Positions 31,513 to 43,089 are shown, numbered from the stretch's first letter. The stretch is DNA of 64,000 bases from Theocolax elegans (GCA_026168455.1 CM047426.1:70032916-70096915); one strand, 5' to 3'. Translations and numbers: made by a program. Notes: generated by a model from the letters alone, not told the origin.

Positions 31513-32540
31513 TTAAAAATTACGTCTTCGAGGTATCGGCTGGTTGTCGACACCATCAGCACCAGCTCCAGCCCCGTTGACGCCAGGAGGAGCTACAGGT
31601 GCGTCGCCTACAGCAAGAGCTACACCTGTGTCGCCTTCGGCAACAGCTACGCCTGCGTCTGCGTCGCCAACGGCAGGGGCTATGGCTGCGTTGCCTACGG
31701 CAGAAGCTACAGCTGCGTCGCCTGCAGCAAATGCTGAAAAAAATATTTTTAATAAAATAATAAAAAAAAGCATAGAATAATTTAATTTATTTCTTAACTC
31801 ACCTCTTTGAGCACCTCCAACAGCAAAATTATAAGGTGGAGGTATTCTTTCGCCTGGTCCAGCAGCAACTGTAATAATTATGTTATTAATAATTATGTGT
31901 AATAACAATTGTAAAGAGTTTGAAAGTCATTATACCTTGTGCACCCCAAGCTGCAGGTGCTCCTACTGGCCAAGCTGGAGGTGCTCCTTGCACCACTGCC
32001 CCGGCATCATTAGGCACAGAAAAACAGGAAATTTTGTTAAATTTAATTTTTAAATTATAAGTTAAAAAAGTCAAGTAACAATGTTTATTGTTATTGTTAT
32101 AAATATAAAAAATAGTCTTGCGAATTAAGTAATAGTATATTTTAATTTTATTAAAGTAGTAGTATTTATACTTATATAATTTTAAGGTGGAAATTAACTC
32201 TTGTCAAAAGTCGATCCAATTTTAAGTTAATTTCTACCTTACAATTTTAGTATAGTGATTTTTAAATTATTTATAATGAAAAATAATGGATATTATATAT
32301 GCTTGTTTGTTGCAAACCACTTTAATTGTTTATTTTTTTAAATACAGATTAATTTTTTTTATATTCTCTTACAGTGTTTAGCACCCACAGCAGGTATTAC
32401 TGCTTGACCAGGAGGAACACCACCACCTTCAGCTACGTCACCAGCAGCAGCTTGTGCTGCATTTTCTTCAGCAGGTGTAGCTTGTGGTGCGTTTATAGAA
32501 GGTACACCCGGTCTGGGAGGTCGTCTATCAGCTCCTTCTT
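31513..32540 (-). CDS. Ala/Pro/Gly-rich protein gene, 3' exons (5' end missing)
   Basis: Four predicted exons lie on the minus strand: 32540-32373 (168 nt), 31995-31936 (60 nt), 31868-31803 (66 nt) and 31733-31513 (221 nt, ending in TAA). All begin and end in phase 1, so the frame is continuous. Splice sites are good, e.g. ATTATTACAG before 31868, GAG/GTGAGTT after 31803, CAAG/GTATAA after 31936, and TTTTTTTCAG before 31733; the acceptor of the 60-nt exon has a weaker pyrimidine tract. The protein is low-complexity, with GAPPAWPVGAPAAWG-like and repeated AVGDA/AVGNA units and a basic C-terminal end (PRRRNF). Upstream exons are lost or lie beyond the Copia LTR. I do not recognise the protein; a structural or secreted repeat protein is a guess. 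Confidence 0.55.
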
Positions 32541-32570
32541 CTATCAAAATTATTTTGTTTGTTTATATAT

Positions 32571-32715
32571 TGTAACAGTTTGGTTGCCGTACGGATGTTT
32601 ATTTTAATATCGCGGCTGCTCAGCCGTGCGGTTTAACTTTTTTTCCCCGCGTTGGGGCGGCGGTTACCTGTCCGCTCTACCAAATCTGTTAAGTGTTAGA
32701 CCGAAACCGAGATAC
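32571..32715. other. GC-richer segment with TGTAACAG start, unassigned
   Basis: It starts TGTAACAGTTTGG, like the first bases of the Gypsy-1 LTR, then diverges, with a short hairpin (GCGGCTGCTCAGCCGTGC). It may be a Gypsy LTR fragment or the end of the 2.9-kb insertion. The similarity is too short to decide. Confidence 0.3.
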
Positions 32716-32726
32716 TGTTTCAGATA

Positions 32727-33081
32727 TAAATAGAAAACGACAATATTTAATAAACAAACTTAGACACTTTATTATAATGTCACGAGAAAGGATAGGTCTT
32801 TACTGTACGAGAAGCGGTTCGAGACTGAACTAAGAACGATGCCTAAAACTAATAAAGCATCCAAAATACTATGCATTATGCTCATACTGCACACATATGG
32901 ACAATAAGCTAGTTATAAAAATGGTCAGTTAGACCGTCTGCCGAGTACGCCGATGCACTCACGGGCAGTGCCATAAAACCCTTCTTTTTGTCACCTTTGC
33001 CGACACATACATTCAAGCTATAGTCGAGTGATTTTTGTAAAATACATTTTATTTACATAATTTTAATTGTATATTCCAACA
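32727..33081 (-). repeat. Copia-A2 5' LTR, main part
   Basis: On the minus strand it starts TGTTGGAATATAC (at 33081) and is collinear with the other Copia-A LTRs. Its distal end is split by the 2.9-kb insertion and by Gypsy-1. The CTTTA duplication follows at 33082-33086. Confidence 0.82.
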
Positions 33082-33086
33082 CTTTA

Positions 33087-34665
33087 TAACTCAAAATATG
33101 TGCACCCTAAAAAAAATGATAAATACCTTTAAGACTGGATATTACATCAAGATTTTAATAAAATTTTTAATTATAACCATTAATTAAATATTATTGCACT
33201 TTTATTGACTTTAAGTCACTAAAAAGTCATATATTTTGATTTTTGACATTGTTCAGCACAATTGATATTACTGAAAAAAATCACAGATACTTCAAATTAC
33301 TTTATGTACTTTATGTGTACCAAACCGCTTAGTGGCATAATTAATAGTATAAAAGATATACACTTTTTCTGTAAAGCTAACTGCAAAAATAAAAAAGTTC
33401 AACATGGCTGTCAGTTGCCGATGAACATGAACTTTTTTAATTCAAGATAATTAGTAATTTTAAAAATACTGATAGATTCTACTTTTTATTTGTAACAAAA
33501 AATATCTGTATTAATTTTCTCCCGAGATTAATAATTTTATAGAAAAAAATTTATAAAGCTATTATATAATACAAAAATTCATAAAAAGATATTCTTATCA
33601 TATTTCTATATGAATTTTTTTCTCTATAATATTCAATTATTGGTTATAATTAAAAATTTTATTAAAATCTTGATGTAATTTTCAGTCTTAAAGGTATATA
33701 TGATATTTTTGTAGGGTGCATATATTTTGAATTATAAAGTCATAAAAATTGGTCATATAGGTAGAAAACAGCAAAATATGTAATTTTTGGTTATTAACCT
33801 TTAGAGGGCCGGGGTTTTGAAAAATTTGAATATTGCATTTTTCTATAGGAATGTGGTCTAAGGTCCCTGCGTTAGAGCCAAACTAAGTTGCGATGTTGGT
33901 GAGTCAGACCCCTTACGCCTAGAGGCATATTCCGGTTCGGTATGGTAAGGCCAAATGTTGAAAATTACAAAATTTCAGAAAAACGTTAACATGCACAATT
34001 TATTTCATTTTATATCAATATTACTTGAAAAATATTACAAAGGACGTATCAACCGGCGATATCTGAGTTACTTTATTCTTTACATTTGAAAACTACACAA
34101 CACAGACGCACACATACACACACATACATACACACACACATGGAATCAGGAGTTCGCCACGTCCACGTCGTTGATTCTGGGTAAAGCCAAGAGCGAGCAT
34201 GTTTACTAATTTTTTCCCTCAAGCATTCTTCGGGTTATTGCTAATCATAATTTTCAAACGAAATGGATATTTTGCAAATTTGACCTTCAAATGACCCTGA
34301 GGTCATGAGGTCAATTCGACTTCAGATTCGGATTCAGCGACCCCAAAATCATGAGCATTCTGAATGAAAAATTGTAACTAGTGACTTCTGAAACTCCTAC
34401 ACATAATTTTCAAGTAGGATTGACATCGAAACTAGAAATGTCTTTGAAACTTAGCCATATTGCATCCCCCATTTTGAATTCAATTTTTTTTGGTTGCAGA
34501 ATCATGTTTGGAGACTTCGTTAACCCTCACACCTAAATTGAGTTATTTAAATGAAAAAAATTGAGTACTTATGAAAAAAAATGTTTACCTCTCTAGGCGT
34601 TTTCCGGTCCTCTAAAGGTTAATAACTTTTCTCCTATTTTCCTATATTCCTAATAAAAATGATCT
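33087..34665. repeat. Hairpin element H, remaining part
   Basis: The arm at 33087-33184 is the reverse complement of about 33641-33739 (TCAAAATATRTGCACCCTA and ATTACATCAAGATTTTAAT blocks). The arm continues outward as 33740-33793 plus 34623 onwards, matching 9343-9262 on the other side of Copia-A2. It is a long-armed hairpin element with Copia-A2 in one arm and a piggyBac-like MITE in the other. The outer ends are not resolved and no ORF is present. Confidence 0.65.
33794..34622. mobile_element. piggyBac-like MITE (long copy)
   Basis: TTAA (33794-33797 and 34619-34622) flanks inverted ends CCTTTAGAGGGCCGG and CCGGTCCTCTAAAGG. The uninterrupted paralogous site at 9262-9280 has a single TTAA in the same context, which shows TTAA duplication on insertion. 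It is 829 bp with a CA-rich microsatellite (about 34093-34140) and no transposase ORF. Confidence 0.88.
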
Positions 34666-36424
34666 AGAAGAACCATATGTTTGATTTTATATTGATTATA
34701 AAATTCGATTTAAAATATGTAGATAAATCAATATATCAAGTAAAATGTGGTATAAAGAAATTCTATGTATCGATATTAAAAAATGGTCAGTAAAATATAG
34801 TAATATTTGTTAATAAAATATATTTTAACGAGTCAGTTGTATAAAATCATAAGTATGTGGAGTGATTATTAAATCTGATGATTAATTCTTATATTAAGTG
34901 TGATATTACAAAGAAAACAGATGTTTATTAACCAGTAAATAAAAATTTGATGTTAGAAAATCAGGTATGATAATGCTTATAAATAAAGTCTGATATTGGG
35001 AAATCAAATCTCTTAAAGCTCATTATTCAAGTCTAACATTGATAAATTACATACTAAAAAAAATCATAATATAATTATTGATGAATATAATTAGTGAATA
35101 TGATTTTATATGTATTTTATATTTATATATTAATACTGATACATTGGATAAAAATCAGATATTATCTGATAGATTAATAAATCTGATTCTGTTGAGAAAT
35201 CACATAAGACAACAAATTTAATGTATTTTTCACAAAGAACAATTATTTTATTGATGATTGAGATAATCAGATAAATTAATATTAAAAATCTGATATTGAA
35301 TTTGTTAATAGTTTATGTAATAAATTCTTTGGCGCTTCAAACTCAGATATATTAAAATAATGAAACAAAGTTGAAATTGATACGAAATAAAAGTAGGGAT
35401 ACATTGGTTGATACAATGAACTAAGAATTGGTAATAGTTAAAAAAGTTATATTGATAAAATATTATTGATATGAATATGAATGGAATAAATAAATTCAAG
35501 TACCATAAATTTGAAATCAGTTTATTAAAGGCATATCTATATAATTTGAATTGTAGCGCGAAATTGGACTGATATTTATCAGATGACAACTCTCAAGACG
35601 TTGAGAATGAGTCATGGAAATTAAACTGCAGGGTTGGCAATTAAATGTCAACTGACAACTCTCAAGACGTTGAGAATGAGTCAAGGAAATAAAAGTGCTG
35701 GACTGATAAAGTTTTATCAGGTGACAACTCTCAAGACGTTGAGAATGAGTCATGAAAATTGAACTGCAGTATTGATAATTAAATATCAGTTGACAACTCT
35801 TAAGTTATTAAGAATGGGTCAAGTTAAAATTGTGCGCAAAAATTATAATTTACATGACAATTTTCTAGTATTTGAAAATGAGTATAAATTTTTGCTAAAT
35901 TTAAAGTGAGCAAAAATAATTCTATAAAATGACTATTCTAGTGTTTGAGAATGAGTCATATTAACTTGCCTGTAAAGGCCATGTTTTAATATTTTCTGGA
36001 ATTAAGAAAATATTGTTAAAGATAAATGATTGAAAGTGTAAATTGTGTTTGAAAATTTGATACCAATGCAAAAATTTTAATTCTACACTGATAAGTAACC
36101 TATATTTTAATACGTACAATTCAAGAAACAGTTATAAAAGTATAACAAAGAAATCATAATTAATGCATTATATTTATTAATGTTAAAACTATGAAGAAAA
36201 CATTAAGTATGTTGGTGTACACATTGAGAATGTTAAACAAAAGGTTGTATTTTTGAAAGATTATGTTATACATAATATTCCAATTATGGCCTTTATAATT
36301 ATAGATTATATCTTGTAATCAAAATTGGAATAGTTTAAAATCAACCTTTATGAATATTATTAATGCTAGTATGAAAAAGCATTGTGTAAACAAAAAAAAA
36401 CAAGCTTGTATTGAAAACCGTTTC
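34666..36424 (+). pseudogene. pol: Copia-A1 degraded internal region
   Basis: No open frame survives. Between 35580 and 35960 are about six decayed units of the tandem repeat seen in the Copia-A2 pol linker (CTCAAGACGTTGAGAATGAGTCA three times, then more diverged). This anchors the stretch to the integrase-RT junction on the plus strand. The rest is AT-rich and not individually identifiable. Confidence 0.55.
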
Positions 36425-36438
36425 AATAATATTTTATA

Positions 36439-36897
36439 ATTTTTTTTTAAAATTTTTGGTAGTTTCCACGTACACCTTTTTACAGGTTTTTACGTATCCC
36501 CTACACCTTTATTATTCCATTTCATTCCATTTCCAATTTTTACCCCCTCTTTACCCCACCTTCTCGCATTCGCCCGGGGTTATGCCCGTGGAGAGAGGGA
36601 AAACCTGTGGCCAAACCCGTTGGGATAAATGCCATTTTAGGAAAACCTCCTCCGAGAAGGGCGGTGTATTCGAGAACAATTCTGTTTGGGTGGCAAGGTC
36701 ACATTGCGTAGACTTTAACACCGAAACCGAATGCCTCACACCTCCCGCTCACGTTGTGTAATGTGAAAAAACACCTAACCGATCATTTAAGCTAAGTCCG
36801 AGAACGGTCACCCATCCAAGTGCCAACCGCGCTCGGTGCTGCTTAACTTTCATGACCGGCCGAGGTGCATTTCCGCCAGTCCGCCACCGTGTCGGTT
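36439..36897 (-). mobile_element. 5S-rRNA-derived SINE
   Basis: On the minus strand the segment 36861-36791 resembles the internal half of 5S rRNA, including AGTTAAGCAGC (A box) and GGATGGGTGACC (C box), the Pol III internal promoter. An unrelated body and an A-rich tail (T-run at 36439-36448) follow. A perfect 14-bp target duplication AATAATATTTTATA flanks it (36425-36438 and 36898-36911). It lacks the 5' third of 5S rRNA, so it is not a 5S gene. The ORFs at 36411-36761 are shadows. Confidence 0.9.
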
Positions 36898-36911
36898 AAT
36901 AATATTTTATA

Positions 36912-37360
36912 TTTGATTTAAATTTTATTTTTAGTATAGTAATAAGAAAAGAACTAAGTAAAAACAATGTTCTGAAGGGAATTTCCCAAATTACTTGTTA
37001 AAATATTTTGCTAGATAAATGTTTTATTGTTTTATGATCTTACACACGTTATAAGATTTTACCTGAGAATTAAAAGGGGTTGCTCTAAAATTGTACGAAG
37101 AAAAATGAAAGGTTTATGGATTCAGTTTCTTACGAAAGCTAACTGTATTTATTTGCTGTATGTTGTAATATGTTGAATTGATTGATTAGGAAAATCAAAT
37201 CATTTGGTACTTGAAGTTGCTAAAGCAGAGCATACGTTATTGAATGTTTTAAGGGTTATTAACGGGAAAAGTGTTAACCATAAAGCATTGAAAAGTTAAA
37301 AATTGTAATGATTATATACATAAAGAATAATGATAATAATTGCACGTCTAATCAATATAC
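36912..37360 (+). pseudogene. Copia-A1 3' untranslated/RNase H remnant
   Basis: It is reverse-complementary to about 10200-10550 in Copia-A2, with many small changes. The gag-only LTR element inserted at 37360/44586, and the Copia-A1 sequence resumes at 44586. Confidence 0.65.
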
Positions 37361-38840
37361 TGTGACGCTGCACTGGGGATCAGGGTGCAGGTCAATTAGG
37401 GTCAACTATTTAATATAAATAAAACAAGTATTTATTATAATAAACAACTAAGTGAAAAGGTGGGCGCCAGCCGCGTTAACACGCGACGAATAACGATAAC
37501 ACGCGGGTTATCTTAACCGGACACTATATACAGAGCAGTACTCTCGCCGCACCGGGTTATGCTGTAAGGAGGGGAAGGGGAAGGAGGGGACCAGGATCTC
37601 GCACACACTAGTACGGGTACTCGGCGGTACCGTACGCAGCTAGAGTGAATAATTCACCAACCTTTATTAGAGGAATCGGCACTCGTCCCTCAATGGCGAT
37701 GTCACTCTCTCTATCTCTCTCGCTAGCTACTTATTAACCTAGTCGGTAGTCGGCGGCTTCGCTACGCTGGCTATTATCCGTTTAGGACGGCGGACCGTAG
37801 AGCTCTGACTCTCGGCGTGCTCGAGAGTCCCGTGTTCGTACCGCGCGCCTGCGCAGTACGTACTCGTGCGCGGCACCTCGATCTCGCGTCGTGCGAGCGT
37901 GTCGAGTGCCGCAGTGTTCAGGCTGTATCGGTACGAATCGGCTGTATGGTGTTTGTTGACCTGGTGCAGTGTACCTCTCGGCGATGCTGTAGGACTTCCT
38001 CCTGGGTAATTATTACGTCGTTCCGTCTTGCTTATCTCAACTAATTGGTACGGCGTGAGTTTCAGGTACGAAGCTCACCCGCCGCTGCATTGCTGCCCGA
38101 CGCCGCCTCGATCATCTCTCCACGACGACGACATACCAGAACGACCGGTCCCAGGTCTTCAACTACTCCAGGTAATTCATTCAGTGTTGGGGTCACGCTA
38201 GTGTGCGTGTTCAGGTGTATAGTATTTTACAAGGTCTGTTGTACACGTTGTTTGTGTACAGCAACCTAACCTCTTTGTCCTATACTTTCCTTGTACAGCT
38301 GTAGTGATTATATACAGCTGTACACGTATTCCCTTGTCTTTGGCTTCTGCCGATTGCTGTTGATCCTCTTCCTTGCTCCTTACCCTTTTAATGCGTATTT
38401 GTTCTTATAAATATCTGTTTTACAGCTGTATCTTGCTTGGCGTTGGAGGTTCTTCGGCTTCCTGCCTGGGTACCATCTCATCGCCTTGGCTGCTATGCTG
38501 TGAGGCTTCGGAGGGTCCTGGAGACTTCGTAGTGATCGCCTCCCTTGACTATCCTGTTGGCTGTGCCAGACTCGGAGGAGCCCACCTGATGATTTGAGCT
38601 CGCCCAAGATCCTCATCGCCAGGATCACCTAGTGCTTCGGCTGCATGTGTGTGTTGCGCTTGAGGTGGGGTTATTAGACTGTGAGGGTAGGTAGGGCGTA
38701 GTTAATGTGCGGGTAGGTAACTAGGAAATAGTATATGGGTAGGTAGTATAGCTAGGGACTCGTGTAGCTTGTACGGGTAGGTAGGTGTTTAGGGGTTTCT
38801 CAGCTCGCCTTTGACATGTGCAAAGCACATTGTCACAACT
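37361..38840 (-). repeat. Gag-only element 3' LTR
   Basis: The plus-strand ends are TGTGACGCTGCACTG and TTGTCACAACT. It contains several hairpins, such as GACTCTCG/CGAGAGTC near 37807-37828. ORFs at 37817-38628 are repeated in both LTRs and look non-coding. Confidence 0.92.
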
Positions 38841-38850
38841 CCCCCCCACC
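38841..38850 (-). promoter_or_regulatory. Gag-only element polypurine tract
   Basis: The minus-strand GGTGGGGGGG abuts the 3' LTR. Confidence 0.85.
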
Positions 38851-39683
38851 AAACCGAAATTACGCGGAAGTCGTAATTTCAATATTATGCTAACAGTAAT
38901 GCTAAGCTAAAAAAAAAAAAATATAACAAATGCTGCTAATTACTATTTTGCTTAAAATTTTCTATGCTTATGATGCTAAAGTTGGTGGGGGTAATTACGC
39001 TAGCTTACTTAAAACTATGCATATAGCCGGCGCTATATGTACGGGGTATAAGTGTATAGTCTCCTTGACTAGCTGCTTGGCTGGACATCTGTGTATGTAT
39101 CGCGCTGTATGGTGTATAACTTTTTAGCTGCTTTTCCATAATTTAAAATTACTTAATATCTAACGACGACTGGCCCCAATACAGAAAATATACATAATAA
39201 TATAGAATATTCGCATTTGTTTGAGAGCTCTATCCCTACTCGCGATACTCTCATACCTCATACTTACATAATTAGCAGTCATACTCATTCTGTTATATAA
39301 TTTAATATATAATTTAGGAATTGATGAAAAATAATAAAATCATAAACATGAAATAATATAAAATACAAAAAGAAAATTAATAAGGTGTGGTGGATTATTA
39401 CCTTCTGCTGCTTGTGGGTTCCTTGTTTTAAACTCTTTCTTTTACCGATTCATTTAATCATTACATACAATTTAAATTATTTGCTCTGCTTTCCTCACCA
39501 CCCTTATTGTTTGGGAAACTTTGCCATTTTGGGTTGGGGTCTTAATAATTATACTGCATGGATTACGTTATATATAAACCTTTATTTTTATTTAAAATAT
39601 ATATTTTCGTCCAGATCTCTTGTTATTTAGCCGGGTTAATGTAGTTGGAGGGAGGTGTTATGGGGAGCTGTAGAGGAGGGAAT
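38851..39683 (-). other. Non-coding interior between gag and polypurine tract
   Basis: This AT-rich segment has only short ORFs and no pol motif on either strand. In a complete element this is where pol would usually lie. Confidence 0.55.
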
Positions 39684-41732
39684 TTATTTCCTCCCTCCCA
39701 TTTTCCTCTGCATCTCCCAATAGCTGTCCGAGCAGCGGGAACAATTTTTGGAGAATACTCCCTTCCTCCCGCAGTTTCTGCAGAAAACTGCGTTTGGAGA
39801 AGGGCAGATCCTCCAGCTATGTCCCAGTCCCCCGCAATTCCAACATCCCGGGCGACATTTGCTCGGGTTGGGGCGGGACATACGTGCTTCTGCCGGGATA
39901 CTCCCGCTCGTCCTTAGGATTGTCCCCGCTGCGGCAGACTGCGTAGAGGTGCCGGGGAGGTCCATGAGAGAGGGGAGGGTTGTAGGGGGCTGTACTGGTT
40001 GGGACATAAGGGATGGTAGAGTCGTGAGGGCGGATGGTTGCGGTTCTTTAAATTTTCTTGGGTAAATTGGCTTTTGCTCTACGTAGTTTGGCGTGCTGAC
40101 TTTATTTAGCTTGAATTTCTGCTTTTTGGGTGATTCAGCCCTTTGCTCATTACTTTGTGTTCGCTGCCAATAACTGCTGGATTTATTATTCTTTACAGCT
40201 TCGCTGTACCGCTGCTTAGGCTCTTGCTTGGGAGGTGCTGCATATTCCGTTGCTGCTTGAGGGCTGTTCGGCTTCCATGGGTACTGGTGCTGTATTTTCC
40301 TTTGTGGGTTGCTAGCTATGAGGGCTATAGACTTTGCAGGTACTCCAATATCTGTCCTCTGCTCTGAGGAAACTGCTGCTGATTTACGGGTATACCTGAA
40401 TGCTGGATTAAACGTACTTTGTTGCTGCTGTATGCGTGGGTTAGCTGGGATTGAGTACGTTTCGTTGTTCTCCTTGTGCACTGGCGATCTGCTATTCTGT
40501 CTATGTTGCTGTTGGTTATTTTGCTGACTGCTATTTTGTTCTATCAGTTTGCTGAATAACTGCTGCATTTGCTGTATTTGCTGCTCCAATCGCCTGAATT
40601 GTTCATCATATTTGCTTTCGAGCTCTTTGTCGGTATTTTGCGTCTCTTTTGGAACGTTGGGTTCTGTAACTCCATCGTCTTCCCAATGGACACTTTGTAC
40701 ATTCCTATGTACATTGCTTAATTGCGTGCTGCTTCTGGGGTTATGTCTGTTTTCGCGTGCTTGATTGACTCTTTTTCCTTGGGTCGCTATTTCGGGTTCT
40801 TCATTGCTGTGTGGCGTATTTGTTCGGCTTACTGTTCTAGGTACGAGTGCAATAGGGGAAAAAGGGCTTGTGCTTATTTGACGAAAAGCTGAGGGTTGGA
40901 TAGTTTGGGTTGGTCTCGGTCGGGTATCTGTATAAATGTTGGTACTGCATGTGGTAACTGGAGCTGTATATTGGGTAAATGGGTTATCTGTGAGGTCTGG
41001 GTTTGTGGGAGATGAAGGGGCTAATGTGTGGATGGGGTAATAGGAAGTCGAATTTATGCTCAACTGTGTTGTCGTTAAGCTTGGGACTGTATGCGTTAAT
41101 TCCATCATCGAATTATCGCATACTGGTGACGGTAGACTCAATCTATATGCTGTAGACTGTGCTTGAGGACGAATTGCTGCGCTGCTTATTCTTAAATTTT
41201 CATTATTTAATCGCTGTAAATTTTCTCTCGTGTTGCTGTTTTCCCTTACAGCCGATTGTGTTTCCGATCCGTATTCCATTTCTGGTAATGACAACAAATT
41301 CTCATTACTTATGGAGATAGGATCTCGGTATTGTCCTCGCGATTGACCGGTTGGCAATTGTATGTAAAGCATCCGTCTTGCTTTACTGCTTCTTTCTGGG
41401 GCTGTATCTATAGCGATAGTGGGGATATTTCCTCTTTCCGATTGCGTAAGGGATAAATCTGTATCAATAATCGGGTTAGCCTCGTCTACTGCTGCATTCC
41501 AGTCAGCAGACGATGGTCCGAAATTACGTCTAATTTCGTACCTAGCTAACCTATCTCTAATAATTTTGCTATCTGCGTCTATGTTTATTCCGACTTTGCT
41601 CGCGTATACCGAGATTCTACCATCACTGGTATTATTAATGCTGCGTCTTATTACACCGGCACCTACTGCTGGTTGTAATACCGATAAATCTTCTCCTAAA
41701 ATTAAATCAAGGTCATCACCGTTGTGAGACAT
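39684..41732 (-). CDS. gag: Gag of the gag-only LTR element
   Basis: The protein has 682 residues. The N-terminal 350 are Ser/Thr/Pro/Asn-rich. A Gln/Glu-rich coiled-coil-like stretch (RRLEQQIQQMQQLFSKLIEQ) is near 385-410, followed by Gln/Asn- and Lys-rich regions. The C-terminus has two zinc-binding units: CWNCGGLGHSWRIC (CCHC knuckle) and CRNCGRKGVFSKNCSRC (C-x2-C-x9-C-x2-C), then a short basic tail. The paired pattern is typical of arthropod LTR-element Gag proteins and recurs in the ORF at 49241-50805. The start is the ATG at 41732. The frame is intact, so it may still make particles; enzymes would have to come from another element. Confidence 0.87.
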   Translation of the reverse strand: MSHNGDDLDLILGEDLSVLQPAVGAGVIRRSINNTSDGRISVYASKVGINIDADSKIIRDRLARYEIRRNFGPSSADWNAAVDEANPIIDTDLSLTQSERGNIPTIAIDTAPERSSKARRMLYIQLPTGQSRGQYRDPISISNENLLSLPEMEYGSETQSAVRENSNTRENLQRLNNENLRISSAAIRPQAQSTAYRLSLPSPVCDNSMMELTHTVPSLTTTQLSINSTSYYPIHTLAPSSPTNPDLTDNPFTQYTAPVTTCSTNIYTDTRPRPTQTIQPSAFRQISTSPFSPIALVPRTVSRTNTPHSNEEPEIATQGKRVNQARENRHNPRSSTQLSNVHRNVQSVHWEDDGVTEPNVPKETQNTDKELESKYDEQFRRLEQQIQQMQQLFSKLIEQNSSQQNNQQQHRQNSRSPVHKENNETYSIPANPRIQQQQSTFNPAFRYTRKSAAVSSEQRTDIGVPAKSIALIASNPQRKIQHQYPWKPNSPQAATEYAAPPKQEPKQRYSEAVKNNKSSSYWQRTQSNEQRAESPKKQKFKLNKVSTPNYVEQKPIYPRKFKEPQPSALTTLPSLMSQPVQPPTTLPSLMDLPGTSTQSAAAGTILRTSGSIPAEARMSRPNPSKCRPGCWNCGGLGHSWRICPSPNAVFCRNCGRKGVFSKNCSRCSDSYWEMQRKMGGRK

Positions 41733-43089
41733 TTTGAATTAATTTGTTGTTGCTTAATTTATCTTAATAATTAAATAAATATTATTATTGATAGCTCTTA
41801 TTAGCTCGATTGCCGTGAAACATCTTAGCTCTTGTTTAATTATACTTAACTTAAATTAAACATGCCAATCAAAAATCCAAAAAATAAAATACCAATGAAA
41901 GGAAAAAAAAAAAAATTTTCACGCTAAGCTAATTAAATTAAATTTACTTCACTAAGCAATCCACAACAGCAAAAAAAAATTAAACAAGCTTGTTTTATTA
42001 TCGGCTGGGCAGTATAGCAATAAATACAGCGGAAAATATGTATATATATATATATATATAGGTTCAATTATTATATTATATTTGTACAGCTTATTATTCA
42101 GGGGAATTAATATATACAGCTTTTGTATACACCACAATATTCCTCAAATATATATTGTTATTATTATTACAATCAATAAATATCGGGTAAATGTGCAAGG
42201 GAAACGTGCAAATTGTGCTTATAAAAATAAATTATACACTGGGTTAGGCAGGCAGCAAATAATAATAAACAAAAATTATTCAGTATTATTTTTGTAACTA
42301 TTATTATGGGAAGCAATGAGGGAGAAATTAAATTTTGTTGCAATGGTGTAGCAGGTCAAGCAAATTTAATTATTAATATTTATTCAGCTAACAATAACTA
42401 ACTAGCAAATGTGTGATTTAATTCACTAAGCATTAATTGTATATAAACAACAGAAAAACCAATTTAATCAAACGTGATAATAGCAGTAGGGATATTAAAT
42501 AGCATTAATATGTTAATATATGTCACCAAGGAAATTAATATGCTTAAGAAAATATATTAATAATGCTCAAAGCAGCTTAAATTATTATTATAATTATAAA
42601 TGCCAATTTAAAAGAAAATTAATAAAATTTTATTTTCTTATTGAAGCACTTACAAAAAAAATGTCATGAATACTCGGTTAATATAGCTGTATGGGTTAAT
42701 ATTGCTGTATGGGTTAGAAGGAGAGGGAAAATGAATTATTTATATTTTTATTAACCAGCGTACCCACAAAAAAAAACAACTATACATAACCAAATATGTA
42801 AAGCAGTGCAAATAATATATTCAAAAGAAAAAACAAATTTATATTTTTCGTGCACGTGCTCAATTAATAATTATCAAAATGGCCGTCAAAATGGCCGACC
42901 GGCTTCTTCCGGTGTGTGTGCGAGCTTTTCTTAAAGGGGAGGAAAGGCAATATGGCCGCTTATTTGCGTCGCGCTTCGACGCTTACAATAATTATTGCTC
43001 GCTTTATTATGCACAAAAAAAAAAACTATTTCTGTACGCCACTTTATGCAAAATTATTTTAATAAAAAGATCCCTTAAAAAAAAAACAA
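41733..43089 (-). other. Gag-only element leader
   Basis: About 1.36 kb of AT-rich sequence has no supported ORF. I found no clear splice acceptor just upstream of the Gag ATG. Confidence 0.55.

Larger units (their letters stand above)
29862..32726 (-). mobile_element. 2.9-kb insertion in the Copia-A2 5' LTR
   Basis: Compared with the LTR at 9349-9733, the Copia-A2 5' LTR is interrupted after GATTGGAAT (to about 29861) and resumes with TAAATAG (about 32727). The left part (29862-31330) is an inverted copy of the repeat family at 4205-4655, including the terminal hairpin GGCGC/GCGCC. The insert also holds a foldback (31048-31207) and the exons of an Ala/Pro-rich gene. The right end begins (minus) with ATCTGAAACAG. 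An AT dinucleotide at the junction could be a 2-bp duplication. A Helitron-like element that captured a gene is one reading, but canonical TC and CTRR ends are not clear. Confidence 0.5.
9349..33081 (-). mobile_element. Copia-A2, minus-strand Copia carrying three insertions
   Basis: A 3' LTR (9349-9733), polypurine tract, pol remnants (10538-12062), leader, primer site (20121-20134) and split 5' LTR (20135-20149, 29844-29861, about 32727-33081) are in order on the minus strand. CTTTA flanks both ends (9344-9348 and 33082-33086), a perfect 5-bp target duplication. It inserted into one arm of hairpin element H inside Copia-A1. It is interrupted by Copia-B, Gypsy-1 and a 2.9-kb insertion. Gag, protease and integrase are missing between leader and RT, so this copy is defective. 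Confidence 0.8.

Noticed and set aside
29862..32726. Canonical Helitron
   Set aside because: A terminal hairpin is present, but the TC start and CTRR end are not both found; kept only as an unassigned insertion.
36791..36861. 5S rRNA gene
   Set aside because: Only the internal part is present, fused to an unrelated body with an A-rich tail and target duplications, so it is a SINE.
38588..38600. CTGATGA in the gag-only LTR as a second hammerhead (also at 44332)
   Set aside because: No stem II followed by GAAA and no stem III partner within range.
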